A stretch of 64,000 nucleotides of DNA, from the NCBI RefSeq assembly GCF_030376605.1, contig NZ_JARRAE010000006.1:124001-188000 (forward strand). Direction: 5' to 3'. Of this stretch, positions 26,881-35,787 are shown piece by piece. Each line of letters starts with the position of its first letter. Position 1 is the first letter of the stretch. Below the pieces are notes generated by a model. It had not been told where the DNA came from and did no database searches. It worked only from the letters and a program-made list of their open reading frames with translations. Made by a program: the position numbers and the translations under genes. The stretch is from Pseudochrobactrum sp. sp1633. Its GTDB lineage: Bacteria; Pseudomonadota; Alphaproteobacteria; Rhizobiales; Rhizobiaceae.

Positions 26881-28215
26881 TTGCTCTGGAAAAGGTTTTC
26901 CGACTGGCTGGCATTGCGAATGCCCAAGCGGCTTTATGCGCGCTCGCTCATCATCATCATCGCTCCGATGGTGCTGTTGCAGTCGGTTATTGCTTTTGTA
27001 TTCATGGAGCGCCATTGGCAGATGGTCACCGAGCGACTATCCACTGCTGTGGTGCGGGATATTTCAGCAATTATTGATATTCTGGAGACCTATCCGCAGG
27101 AGCCGGACTACGCCAATATTATCCGTATTGCCCAGCAGCGGCTGGATCTCAATGTTTCTGTACTGCCCTCCGCCCCACTGCCGCCACCGGGCCCGAAACC
27201 GTTTTTCTCTATTCTCGATTACTTTCTGAATGAAGAAATTACCCGTCAGATTAACCGCCCGTTCTGGATCGATACCGTCGGCGATTCCGATCTGGTGGAA
27301 ATCCGTATTCAGCTGGAAGACAAGGTTTTGCGTGTTTTTGCCAAGCGCAGTCAGGCCTATGCCTCCAACACATTGATCTTCCTTACATGGATGATCGGCA
27401 CAGCTCTGGTACTCCTGATTATCGCCATTGCGTTCCTGCGCAATCAGATCAAGCCGATCCAGCAATTGGCGGAAGCAGCAGAAAGCTTTGGTAAAGGGCA
27501 GCCTATGCCTGCCGGCTTCCACCCTCATGGTGCGGAGGAAGTGCGCAAGGCAGGTTTCGCTTTTATGCAGATGCGTGAGCGTATTGAGCGACAGATTGAA
27601 CAGCGTACAGCCATGCTCAGCGGCGTGAGCCACGATCTGCGCACAATTCTCACCCGCTTTAAACTGCAACTGGCGATTGCAGGCAACAAAATTGATACGG
27701 TACCGCTTAATCAGGATATCACCGACATGCAGAATATGCTGGAAGGGTATCTGGCTTTTGCCCGCGGTGAAGGCAGCGAAGAACAAGGAACCCTTGACCT
27801 GCACATTCTCTTCCGTAAGCTGGAAGAAGAAGCACGCCTGCGTGATCGCGGTTTTTCAACGGAAATACATGGCAGCAGCCATATTCACGTTCGCCCGAAT
27901 GCCTTTACGCGACTGGTCAGCAATCTCGTCGGCAATGCCTTCCGCTATGCACAATCGGTACATTTAACCGCAATGCATAAAGACAACTGGCTCACCATTA
28001 CTGTGGACGATAACGGCGCAGGCATACCGGAAGATAAACGCGAAGAAGTCTTCAAACCCTTTGTCCGGCTGGATGAGGCACGCAATCAGGATGCAGGTGG
28101 TACCGGACTGGGCTTAGCGATTGCCCGCGATATTGCCCGCAATCATGGCGGCGATATCACGCTCGACAGCAGCCCTGATGGTGGTTTGCGGGCAATTGTC
28201 AGCATTCCGGCCTGA
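26881..28215 (+). CDS. EnvZ-type sensor histidine kinase
   Basis: A 444-residue inner-membrane kinase starting with TTG (AGGAG ten bases upstream). It has transmembrane helices at about 22-42 and 166-187, a periplasmic sensor segment of about 120 residues containing a Pro-rich PLPPPGPKP run, a HAMP domain (about 188-240), the phosphoacceptor His251 in GVSHDLRTILTRF, and an ATPase domain with NLVGNAFRYA, DDNGAGIP and GGTGLGLAI. It partners the response regulator just upstream. The signal is unknown. Confidence 0.92.
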   Translation: MLWKRFSDWLALRMPKRLYARSLIIIIAPMVLLQSVIAFVFMERHWQMVTERLSTAVVRDISAIIDILETYPQEPDYANIIRIAQQRLDLNVSVLPSAPLPPPGPKPFFSILDYFLNEEITRQINRPFWIDTVGDSDLVEIRIQLEDKVLRVFAKRSQAYASNTLIFLTWMIGTALVLLIIAIAFLRNQIKPIQQLAEAAESFGKGQPMPAGFHPHGAEEVRKAGFAFMQMRERIERQIEQRTAMLSGVSHDLRTILTRFKLQLAIAGNKIDTVPLNQDITDMQNMLEGYLAFARGEGSEEQGTLDLHILFRKLEEEARLRDRGFSTEIHGSSHIHVRPNAFTRLVSNLVGNAFRYAQSVHLTAMHKDNWLTITVDDNGAGIPEDKREEVFKPFVRLDEARNQDAGGTGLGLAIARDIARNHGGDITLDSSPDGGLRAIVSIPA

Positions 28216-28257
28216 CATATTCACGACCTCTGCCAACACTTCAAAAGTACAGCTGTA

Positions 28258-28291
28258 TAAATTTAAACGCCGGACACAGATGCATCCGGCG
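28258..28291 (-). terminator. Probable terminator of the DUF4354-like gene
   Basis: CGCCGGA/TCCGGCG stem, then TTTAAATTTAT on the minus strand; between two convergent genes. Confidence 0.6.
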
Positions 28292-28326
28292 CCTGAATAC
28301 AGATTATCTGATGCGTACAGCAGACA

Positions 28327-28725
28327 TTATTTACAAACCGGCAAAAATTTCACGGCCTGCGCGCTGTAAACGCTGTCATCAGGCGATGAGAAGCTGACAA
28401 AACCTTTCAGATTTTCGCCGTTTTTTAACGTGCCTCTCATCAGAACTTTCTCAATCGTATCAACCGGAAGTTCGGTCTTGTCAGGCATCACAGCCTTGAA
28501 GCATCCGGCCTTAAGATTAAGCGGTGTCTCACCACCATTCATAACAGTGACATCAAATGTCTTGGAAAACTGAAGCTTGTCGCCGATAGCCATAACCGAC
28601 TGATGACGCAGTTTGGAATTCACAATAACTGCATCGGCTTCGTTGAATGGCTTGGAAGCCGCATAAGCTCCGCCTGCAGCAGAAATAAACAAAACTGAAA
28701 ACAAAACTAATTTCTTATCAATCAT
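28327..28725 (-). CDS. Periplasmic protein, DUF4354-like
   Basis: A 132-residue exported protein with a signal peptide (about 1-22, ending AYA), then one beta-rich domain: FSKTFDVTVMNGGETPLNL, AGCFKAVMPDKTE and FVSFSSPDDSVYSA, ending VCK. The two cysteines (about 94 and 131) may pair. The pattern resembles DUF4354, a family I know mainly from enterobacteria, but I am not certain. The gene is bordered by AT-rich DNA (28726-28860), unlike neighbouring spacers, which may hint at acquisition. Function unknown. Confidence 0.7.
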   Translation of the reverse strand: MIDKKLVLFSVLFISAAGGAYAASKPFNEADAVIVNSKLRHQSVMAIGDKLQFSKTFDVTVMNGGETPLNLKAGCFKAVMPDKTELPVDTIEKVLMRGTLKNGENLKGFVSFSSPDDSVYSAQAVKFLPVCK

Positions 28726-28855
28726 AAAATAACTCCATAAATAAACACCGGAGTTATCTTAAAGATTCATGTCATATTTTAGATTTCTGATTAAAAGCGG
28801 TAGTTTCAAAAATATATAATTACAAACAACACTTATATTCTTTGAAAAAGAAAAA

Positions 28856-29203
28856 TCACATCAGTTTCTGACCATTTGGCACATTGCGCTCCGTTGCGGC
28901 CAACACAATATCACCATTTTCATCAGCAAATCCGAGTGTCAGAACTTCCGACATAAACGGACCGATCTGGCGTGGCGGAAAATTGACCACCGCCAAAACC
29001 TGCCGTCCGACCAGTGTTTCCGGTGTATAATGCACTGTAATCTGCGCTGATGATTTTTTGATGCCGATCACTTCACCAAAATCAATTTTCAGCTTGTAGG
29101 CAGGCTTGCGGGCTTTTGCGAAAACTTCCGCTTCAATAATCGTACCAGTACGGATGTCTAATTTTTCAAAATCCGCAAAACTGATTTCCTGATGCTCTGA
29201 CAC
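28856..29203 (-). CDS. csaA: CsaA-like tRNA-binding-domain protein
   Basis: A 115-residue protein made of one EMAP/OB-type tRNA-binding domain, the size and layout of CsaA: FEKLDIRTGTIIEAEVF, KARKPAYKLKIDFG, GIKKSSAQIT and VNFPPRQIGPFMSEVL. CsaA dimers have chaperone-like or tRNA-binding activity. The start is GTG at 29203, with GGGGGA about five bases before it; an in-frame ATG 39 bases upstream would add residues absent from the family. A ybjN-type gene lies upstream on the same strand. Confidence 0.88.
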   Translation of the reverse strand: MSEHQEISFADFEKLDIRTGTIIEAEVFAKARKPAYKLKIDFGEVIGIKKSSAQITVHYTPETLVGRQVLAVVNFPPRQIGPFMSEVLTLGFADENGDIVLAATERNVPNGQKLM

Positions 29204-29278
29204 TTCGTCCCCCGCAGCCTGCACACAGATACATGCAGGCAATTCCTAAAGCATAGCGACCGGCATTATTCTGTTATC

Positions 29279-29779
29279 TTAAGCACGGCCAACGGTTTCA
29301 AAAAGCACGCCCTGCAAGGCTTCTTTTGCCGGAACCCCAGACCAGACAACAAACTGAAACGCCTGATAATAGCATTCGCAGGCTTCAAGTGCGCTGGCCA
29401 GCAGCACCTCAACCTGACGGCTGGTCGGCTTCGCACCGCCTGCCAGCAACAGAGACTGACGATACATGATCGCCCCTTCCTGCCGCCACAGATCAAAATG
29501 CCCCATGAGCAGCTGCTCATTAATCAGCGAGAGAAGACGCATGACTTCATTCACGCGCGGCTCACTCACTTTCACGTCAAAAGCGCAGGCCAGATGCAGC
29601 GCTTCAAACTCTTCCATCCAGGAAAAAGAAAGATGATAATCTGTCCAGTTACCAACAACAGAGACTGCAATCTCATCATCACCGGTACGGTCAAAGGCCC
29701 AGTCATTGGCGTGCGCAACCTGTTCAATGACATCCACCGGATGTGCATCGCGAGCGATATCGAGCTCAAGAAGGTTCAT
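29279..29779 (-). CDS. YbjN-domain protein
   Basis: A 166-residue soluble protein of the YbjN family, whose fold is related to type III secretion chaperones and whose E. coli member alters motility and stress phenotypes. Visible conserved points are WTDYHLSFSW, LHLACAFDVK, LLSLINEQLLMGHFDLW, and the C-terminal ALEACECYYQAFQFVVW. AGGGAACG precedes the ATG. It probably shares a transcript with csaA, 75 bases downstream. The molecular role is unknown. Confidence 0.85.
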   Translation of the reverse strand: MNLLELDIARDAHPVDVIEQVAHANDWAFDRTGDDEIAVSVVGNWTDYHLSFSWMEEFEALHLACAFDVKVSEPRVNEVMRLLSLINEQLLMGHFDLWRQEGAIMYRQSLLLAGGAKPTSRQVEVLLASALEACECYYQAFQFVVWSGVPAKEALQGVLFETVGRA

Positions 29780-30239
29780 GTTCGTTCCCTGTTTTTGGAT
29801 TTGCCAGTTAAAGCAAAATCCGGATTCCGGCTGTCACAACACGCAGCCGGAGTGCAGCCTGCGCGGCAAATGCCACACAAAAGACACACTGGTTAATAGG
29901 CCGAGACAAACGTTGCGTACCCCTGCAACCCTGCCTCCAACACACGCGCAAACACATGACTGTTACACTCACGCATCAACCGGATCACTGAGACTGAACC
30001 TTTCGTTCCGCCACTCCCCGCTTCTGCCATGCCTCACGATTCAATTACGAATCATGCAGTGTTTTCAGTCTATTGATGCTGAGTCAGAGTGCCAGCCCTT
30101 TTTGTGAAAAGCTTAAGAAACCATGTGGAAAGAACAAACGGCGCCCGAGAGGGCGCCGCTGTAACCGATTCTGGAATAAGGGCTTTTAGGCATTCGCCCC
30201 TGTGAATAAAAAGTTAAAAAATCTTTTAGATTTTAGATC
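29780..30239. other. Intergenic region between ybjN-type and ubiK-type genes
   Basis: A 460-base spacer holding the ybjN promoter region and, at 30131-30158, the terminator serving the minus-strand ubiK-type gene. The DNA from 29880 to 30110 shows no ORF with a ribosome-binding site and no RNA signature that I recognise. Confidence 0.3.
30131..30158 (-). terminator. Terminator downstream of the ubiK-type gene
   Basis: CGGCGCCC, loop TCTC, GGGCGCCG followed by TTTGTTCTTT on the minus strand; it lies about 80 bases beyond the stop. Confidence 0.8.
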
Positions 30240-30533
30240 TTAAGCGCCTTTTTTCGCTGGTTTTTCTGCCAGTGCCGCTTCGATTTTAGCAATGCGCTCT
30301 TCGAGCTCGGCAATTTTAACAGTCAGGGCACTGTTTTCCGTGCGGGTTTTCACGGCCATTTCACGCATGGCTTCAAAATCTTCACGCTGAACAACATCCA
30401 GAGTGTTGAGCAGTTTTTCACCCTGAGAGCGCATTGCCGTTTCTACTTCACGGCGCACACCCTGCGCGGCACCCGCAGCATCAGTGACGAGTTTTGCGAG
30501 TTCATCGAGAACTTTACCGGTTGCATTACTCAT
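30240..30533 (-). CDS. ubiK: UbiK/BMFP-family accessory factor
   Basis: A 97-residue protein with an amphipathic N-terminal helix (VLDELAKLVTDAAGAAQGVRRE) and a C-terminal coiled coil (ENSALTVKIAELEERIAKIEAAL), ending KPAKKGA. This is the architecture of membrane-fusogenic BMFP proteins such as BMFP of Brucella and UbiK, which aid aerobic ubiquinone biosynthesis. A strong AGAGGTGAT precedes the ATG. It diverges from lgt. In proteobacteria it has often been annotated as a conserved hypothetical. Confidence 0.87.
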   Translation of the reverse strand: MSNATGKVLDELAKLVTDAAGAAQGVRREVETAMRSQGEKLLNTLDVVQREDFEAMREMAVKTRTENSALTVKIAELEERIAKIEAALAEKPAKKGA

Positions 30534-30814
30534 TGGATCACCTCTTTTTAGCCGCCACAGGCGGAAATAAATCTCTCATCCTGAGATAAGCCCGCAATAT
30601 AAATGATGCAAGACTGCGAAGCTTTAAAAACAACCTTACATTACCGGCGATTTAAGACCGGCTTAAGGCTAAAACCGGAATAAAGCCATAAAAGCAACGG
30701 ACTTTTATCCTGAACAAAAATTCGCTATGCCTCATTAAGATAGCACGAACTGATGCTGATCTTAATGCGCATAACCTGTACCGGCTCTCAAGCGCAGCCA
30801 TAACGGAGAGAAGA

Positions 30815-31657
30815 ATGACCGAACCGCAGATCATCATGGCTGCACTGCCCTTCCCGAATATTGACCCCGTGTTATTTTCAATCGGACCGCTCTCCGTTCA
30901 TTGGTATGGCATCGGCTATGTCATCGGTATCCTTTTCGCCTGGTGGTACGGCAAAAAACTGGTCAACAATGCACGGCTTTGGCCGAACAATAATGCGCCG
31001 ATGGATCCGCTGGCGCTGGATGATTTTGTGCTCTGGGCAGCGCTCGGTGTCGTAATCGGCGGTCGTCTTGGTTATGTACTGTTTTATAATTTCGGATTTT
31101 ACATCAGCAACCCGCTGGAAATACCAGCCGTCTGGGACGGCGGCATGTCCTTCCACGGCGGCATTCTCGGCACCACCGTTGCGATGATCCTGTTTGCCCG
31201 CAAGCGCGGCATACCTGTCTGGAGCATGTTCGATACTATCGCCGCCGGTGTACCTATTGGTCTTGGTGTCGTGCGTATTGCTAATTTCATCAATTCCGAG
31301 CTCTGGGGTCGCGTCAGCGACGTTTCATGGGCGGTTTACTTTCCAAATGGCGGCCCGCTGCCACGCCACCCGAGCCAGCTTTATGAAGCAGCGCTAGAAG
31401 GGTTCGTGCTATTCTTCGTGCTGGCTCTCCTGATCTGGAAGGGCAATAAGCTGAAAGCGCCGGGCTTCATCGCCGGTGCCTTTGTCGCCGGTTACGGCTT
31501 GTCGCGCATTCTGGTGGAGTTCTTCCGCGAGCCGGATGCACAGCTCGGCTATCTCGTCGGCGGCTGGATGACGATGGGCATGGTTCTCTCCGTTCCTATG
31601 GTACTGCTCGGCGTTTGGGCGATGTGGCGCGCAAACCGCGCTGCGGCTAAGGCATAA
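30815..31657 (+). CDS. lgt: Prolipoprotein diacylglyceryl transferase
   Basis: A 280-residue inner-membrane enzyme that adds diacylglycerol to the lipobox cysteine of prolipoproteins. About seven hydrophobic segments; the signature [11 protein letters not shown] near 81, SFHGGILG near 110, [13 protein letters not shown] near 148 (with the conserved Asn and Arg) and HPSQLYEA near 184 are all present. GGAGAGAAG precedes the ATG at 30815; a second in-frame ATG eight codons on is less well placed. It is first of a run with the methyltransferase (3 bases downstream) and pgeF. Two lipoproteins in the window (15918, 34823) are its likely substrates. Confidence 0.96.
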   Translation: MTEPQIIMAALPFPNIDPVLFSIGPLSVHWYGIGYVIGILFAWWYGKKLVNNARLWPNNNAPMDPLALDDFVLWAALGVVIGGRLGYVLFYNFGFYISNPLEIPAVWDGGMSFHGGILGTTVAMILFARKRGIPVWSMFDTIAAGVPIGLGVVRIANFINSELWGRVSDVSWAVYFPNGGPLPRHPSQLYEAALEGFVLFFVLALLIWKGNKLKAPGFIAGAFVAGYGLSRILVEFFREPDAQLGYLVGGWMTMGMVLSVPMVLLGVWAMWRANRAAAKA

Positions 31658-31660
31658 ACA

Positions 31661-32761
31661 ATGGCAGAAACAACAATCCCCGCCGCAGACAAGCTGAAAC
31701 AGCGTCTGATCCGCCTGATTACCAATGGCGGGCCGATCAGCGTGGCAGATTATATGGCGTTCTGCCTCGCCGATCACGACGGCGGTTACTACATGACCCG
31801 CGAACCTTTCGGCACCAAAGGTGACTTCATCACAGCACCGGAAGTCAGCCAGATGTTTGGCGAGCTGATTGGCGTCTGGGTGGTCAGCCAGTGGCAGGCT
31901 CTGGGCAAACCGCAAAACTGCACCATCTGCGAAATCGGCGGCGGTCGCGGCACATTGATGAGCGACCTGTTACGTGCAGCCGGCAAACTCGCACCGGAGA
32001 TGCTGCGTACAGCCCGCATTGCACTGGTGGAAACCAGCGCCCGCCTGACAGCTGTGCAGCAAAAGAAACTCACCAATGCTGCCCCCAATATGGCTTGGTA
32101 TAAGACCCTTGAGGACGTGCCAGAAAGCACAATGATCCTTGTCGCCAATGAATTGTTCGACGCGTTGCCAGACCATCAATATATCAAGCATCAAGGACGT
32201 TTTGTTGAGCGCATGGTTGCCACATGCAATGAGGTCGAGCCGCAGCTCTGCTTCAGTATTGGCACCGGCGGGATTGACCCCGCACTGCTGCCAAAAGCCC
32301 ATGAAACCGCACCGGAAGGCACAATTTTTGAAGCAGCACCGGCGCGCTCGGCACTGATGCAGCAAATCTGTGAGCGTATCGGCAAACATCACGGCGCAGC
32401 GCTGCTGATCGATTACGGCTCGCATAAAGCAGGATTTGGCGACACGCTGCAGGCGCTCTATCAGCATGCCTATCAGGATGTGTTTACTGCCCCCGGCCAG
32501 GCCGATATCACCACCCATGTGGATTTCGCCTCTCTTGCTCAAATTGCCACCAGCCTTGGTTGCTCAACACGTGCGGAGGAACAGGGCGACTTTCTGCTGC
32601 GAATGGGACTACTCAGCCGCGCCGGTCAGTTGGGTGCAGGCAAATCCGCAGCTGTGCAGGAGCAAATCCGCGATGATGTGGAGCGGCTGGCGGCGCCAGA
32701 CCAAATGGGCAGCCTTTTTAAAACCCTCAGCGTCACCTACCCTGACCTGAAAACAATCTGA
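31661..32761 (+). CDS. Class I SAM-dependent methyltransferase (NDUFAF7/MidA family)
   Basis: A 366-residue protein of the DUF185 family, whose mitochondrial member NDUFAF7 methylates an arginine of complex I subunit NDUFS2. Visible features are ISVADYMAFCLADHDGGYY near 20, FGTKGDFITAPEVSQMFGE near 45, and the SAM-binding EIGGGRGTLMSDLL near 86-99, then VANELFDALP and LLIDYG. It starts three bases after lgt and is probably translationally coupled. In bacteria the substrate is not well established. Confidence 0.9.
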   Translation: MAETTIPAADKLKQRLIRLITNGGPISVADYMAFCLADHDGGYYMTREPFGTKGDFITAPEVSQMFGELIGVWVVSQWQALGKPQNCTICEIGGGRGTLMSDLLRAAGKLAPEMLRTARIALVETSARLTAVQQKKLTNAAPNMAWYKTLEDVPESTMILVANELFDALPDHQYIKHQGRFVERMVATCNEVEPQLCFSIGTGGIDPALLPKAHETAPEGTIFEAAPARSALMQQICERIGKHHGAALLIDYGSHKAGFGDTLQALYQHAYQDVFTAPGQADITTHVDFASLAQIATSLGCSTRAEEQGDFLLRMGLLSRAGQLGAGKSAAVQEQIRDDVERLAAPDQMGSLFKTLSVTYPDLKTI

Positions 32762-32787
32762 CATTTTATTCCCTCAGAGAGACAATC

Positions 32788-33567
32788 ATGACCAATATGC
32801 CTGATCCGATCCGCTCTCCTTTGCTTGAAAACAATGACCGCATTGCGCACGGCTTTTTCACCCGTGCAGGCGGTGTTTCCTCCGGTATTTATGAAGGCCT
32901 CAATGTCGGCAGCGGCTCAAAGGATGATCCGAAGGCTGTGGAAGAAAACCGCCGCCGTGTTGCCGCCTATTTTGATCTGCCGCTGACAAGCCTGCAAACC
33001 CTCTATCAGGTGCATTCACCAACAGTTCTCACCATTACCGAACCACTGCCCTCACCGCGCCCTCAGGCCGACGCTATGGTCACCAATGTACCGGGGCTGA
33101 TTCTAGGCGCTTTGAGCGCTGATTGCGGACCAATACTGTTTTGTGAGCCGGATGCGGGCATTATCGGCTCCGCTCATGCGGGCTGGCGCGGTGCCCTTTC
33201 TGGCGTGCTGGAAAACACCGTGGAAGCTATGGTGAAACTGGGCGGCGAAAGATCAAAAATCCGCGCAGTTCTGGGACCGTGCATCGGTCCGGACAATTAT
33301 GAAGTCGGTGGTGAATTCGTTGCGGAATTCACTGCACGCGACCAGACTTATGAACAATATTTCCGCCCTTCGACCGATCCTGCGCGTAAAATGTTTGATC
33401 TTTGGAGCTTTATCGTTGATCGTCTGTCGGCCAGCGGCGTGCAGACCGCGTCCCTTAATCTGTGTACCTATGCCGATGAAGCGCGGTTCTTCTCTTATCG
33501 CCGCACAACGCATCGCAAGGAACCGGACTACGGACGTCTGATCGCCGCTATTGCCATCCGGAAGTAA
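32788..33567 (+). CDS. pgeF: Peptidoglycan editing factor / YfiH-type laccase-domain protein
   Basis: A 259-residue protein of the Cu-oxidase_4 (YfiH) family. Members have been described as purine nucleoside-active enzymes and, in E. coli, as a factor keeping UDP-MurNAc-peptides correct. The metal-site motifs are seen: HGFFTRAGGVSSG near 20, the His in YQVHSP near 70, ADCGPILF near 110, SAHAGWRGAL near 126 and GPCIGPDNYEVG near 155. It follows the methyltransferase by 26 bases and is presumably in the same operon. Confidence 0.92.
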   Translation: MTNMPDPIRSPLLENNDRIAHGFFTRAGGVSSGIYEGLNVGSGSKDDPKAVEENRRRVAAYFDLPLTSLQTLYQVHSPTVLTITEPLPSPRPQADAMVTNVPGLILGALSADCGPILFCEPDAGIIGSAHAGWRGALSGVLENTVEAMVKLGGERSKIRAVLGPCIGPDNYEVGGEFVAEFTARDQTYEQYFRPSTDPARKMFDLWSFIVDRLSASGVQTASLNLCTYADEARFFSYRRTTHRKEPDYGRLIAAIAIRK

Positions 33568-33656
33568 GCGCTTCCGGTTCTGAAAACATGCATGATCCTG
33601 CCGGCTGCCCACAGAATGGCAACCGGTGTGGTCGTTTGTTCAATGCGGAGACGATC

Positions 33657-34808
33657 ATGGCGCTTCATTTTGCACCCGAGGAATTTGCGGCTCGTCGCGA
33701 CCGGCTTATGCTCTGCATGGCTGAAAACAAACTGGATGCAATGCTGCTGTTCTCGCAGGAGAGCATGTATTGGCTGACTGGCTATGACACTTTCGGCTTC
33801 TGCTTTTTCCAGTGTCTCGTGGTCAAAAAAGACGGCAGCATGGTGCTGATGACGCGTTCAGCGGACTTGCGTCAGGCACGCCACACCTCCACTATTGAAC
33901 ATATCGTGCAATGGACAGACCGCGAAAATGCCAATCCTGCAGTTGATTTGCGCAATCTGCTCAATGACATGGATTTGCTTGGTGCACGCATCGGTGTTGA
34001 ATATCAGACTCATGGTCTGACTGCCGCCAATGGTCGTAAACTCGACGAACAGCTCAACAGCTTTGCCAAAGTGATTGATGCCTCAGGCATGGTTGACCGC
34101 CTGCGTTTGCTGAAAAGCCCTGCCGAAGTGGAATATGCCCGTAAAGCGGCCGCTTTGAGTGATGCCATTTATGATGCAGCGCTGGAGCAGGTACGCAGCA
34201 ATGCCAATGAGGCGAATATTCTCGCTGCGATGATGGAAGCCAATTTTCTCGGCGACGGCGATTTTCCGGCCAATGAATTTATTATCGGCTCCGGCCCTGA
34301 TGCCCTGCTCTGCCGTTATAAATCCGGTCGCAGGCAGATGCATAAAAACGACCAGTTAACGCTGGAATGGTCGGGCGTCTATCGTCACTACCACGCGCCG
34401 ATGATGCGCACAGTGCTGACAGGCAAGGCCACCAAACGCCATGAAGAGCTGTATCTGGCAGCCAATGAGGCATTGATGGCCGTTGAAGCCGCGATGACAC
34501 CGGCATCCACCTTCGGCGATGTTTTTGAAGCCCATGCCAAAGTGCTGGAAGCCCATTCCCTGACACGGCATCGTCTCAATGCCTGCGGTTATTCTGTCGG
34601 TGCACGCTTTACACCCTCATGGATGGATCCGCAGATGTTCTATGCAGGCAATGCCGAGCGCATCGAACCGGATATGACCCTTTTTGCCCATATGATTATC
34701 ATGGATTCTGAAACCAATACCGCAATGACTTTAGGGCAAACCTATCTGACCACAAACGGCCCCGCAGAGTGCCTGTCAAAAAGCAGTCTTGATCTGATTA
34801 TCGTATAA
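33657..34808 (+). CDS. M24-family (creatinase/ectoine-hydrolase-like) hydrolase without canonical metal ligands
   Basis: A 383-residue pita-bread-fold protein with an N-terminal creatinase domain (about 1-140; FSQESMYWLTGYDTF) and a C-terminal M24 domain. The start at 33657 has GCGGAG six bases upstream. In metal-dependent M24 peptidases the ligands are Asp, Asp, His, Glu, Glu. Here the equivalents by eye are Glu in LTLEWSG, Pro in HAPMMRT, Tyr in CGYSVG and a His in TLFAHMI. This loss is typical of creatinase and ectoine hydrolase (DoeA) relatives, which act on C-N bonds without metal. I did not see ectoine genes nearby. Substrate uncertain. Confidence 0.83.
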   Translation: MALHFAPEEFAARRDRLMLCMAENKLDAMLLFSQESMYWLTGYDTFGFCFFQCLVVKKDGSMVLMTRSADLRQARHTSTIEHIVQWTDRENANPAVDLRNLLNDMDLLGARIGVEYQTHGLTAANGRKLDEQLNSFAKVIDASGMVDRLRLLKSPAEVEYARKAAALSDAIYDAALEQVRSNANEANILAAMMEANFLGDGDFPANEFIIGSGPDALLCRYKSGRRQMHKNDQLTLEWSGVYRHYHAPMMRTVLTGKATKRHEELYLAANEALMAVEAAMTPASTFGDVFEAHAKVLEAHSLTRHRLNACGYSVGARFTPSWMDPQMFYAGNAERIEPDMTLFAHMIIMDSETNTAMTLGQTYLTTNGPAECLSKSSLDLIIV

Positions 34809-34822
34809 AACGGGACACACCA

Positions 34823-35386
34823 ATGTCGGTCAAATTATCAGCCGCTGTTCATGGCCGTTACAAACCGGTCTTAAAAGGATCGGTTTTGATTCTCGCCATA
34901 ATCCTCGCCGGTTGCACGTCGCAATCCTCCGGCGGAAACAGTGCTGCACTGGCACCGCTGACGGCAGATTTTGGCCAGCCCGCATCGCAGGCCAAAGAAG
35001 CACCCGTCAACATGGATAAGGTACGTAAGTACCAGCTTTACATTGCTCCCATTATCGGCGCCCCGCTGGAAGTTGTGACCCCGCTTTCCTTTCGCTTTGA
35101 TACAATCATCCAAACGCAATCGATCCCGCTGGTAAAAAGCGCTGACACTGTGGCGGACTACACCCTCAAAGGCTATTTCTCCAACATCGTGGAAAGCAAT
35201 CAGACGACTGTGCTTTATGTCTGGGATGTTATGGATAAACAGGGCAACCGTGTGCATCGCCTGCAAGGGCAGCAAAAGGCAGCAGGCAAAAGCGGCTGGG
35301 CATCCATAACCGCACCAATCATGAACAAGATTGCAGATGACACAATGGCGGAATATTTCCGCTGGGTTTCAGCCAATGCGCAATAG
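34823..35386 (+). CDS. Envelope lipoprotein, conserved hypothetical
   Basis: A 187-residue lipoprotein: an N-region with several basic residues, a hydrophobic stretch, the lipobox LAGC with Cys31, a Ser/Gly/Ala linker and one domain of about 125 residues (KYQLYIAPIIGAPLEVV, DYTLKGYFSNIV, TTVLYVWDVMDKQGNRVHRLQGQ). The latter could be a beta-rich carrier or scaffold domain, but I recognise no family. It starts 15 bases after the M24 gene and is probably co-transcribed. Lgt, encoded upstream, would process it. Confidence 0.8.
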   Translation: MSVKLSAAVHGRYKPVLKGSVLILAIILAGCTSQSSGGNSAALAPLTADFGQPASQAKEAPVNMDKVRKYQLYIAPIIGAPLEVVTPLSFRFDTIIQTQSIPLVKSADTVADYTLKGYFSNIVESNQTTVLYVWDVMDKQGNRVHRLQGQQKAAGKSGWASITAPIMNKIADDTMAEYFRWVSANAQ

Positions 35387-35787
35387 TCTTTAAAGCACCA
35401 GAACATAGATATGAGCTCTGAGACTCAGCCCGGCTGATCTCACCTGACCTCGTTAAGCCTGATGTTAAAAAATTCACACAGGCGTGTCTTTTTGGCCTAT
35501 AGAGAGCAGGAAAGTGCAGGTTTTAAGAAATATCGGGGCATTAATACCGCCCTGCGGCTTTTGTACCCTTGCAATACTGGCCAAGCTTTGTAAAAGGCCG
35601 CTCAATCAGCCAGCATCGTAAATTTAAAATATGCGTAGCTGCTGAAATTAAAATGATGTGAGATTGACGGATCTCAGGAACCGGAAATCTCAATAACAAA
35701 CCCGGATACAGGGAATCCGCGCATGACCGGTGCAATTTGCATTAAAGGGCCATGCGCTAGGCAAACCAGCGCCAGAGGCAAAAAAGC
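35387..35787 (+). other. Intergenic region before prs
   Basis: A 401-base spacer. A possible promoter half-site TTGCAA lies at about 35568-35573 and a weak CCGC/GCGG hairpin followed by TTTTG near 35550-35565 might end the preceding transcript. No ORF has a ribosome-binding site. Confidence 0.25.
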
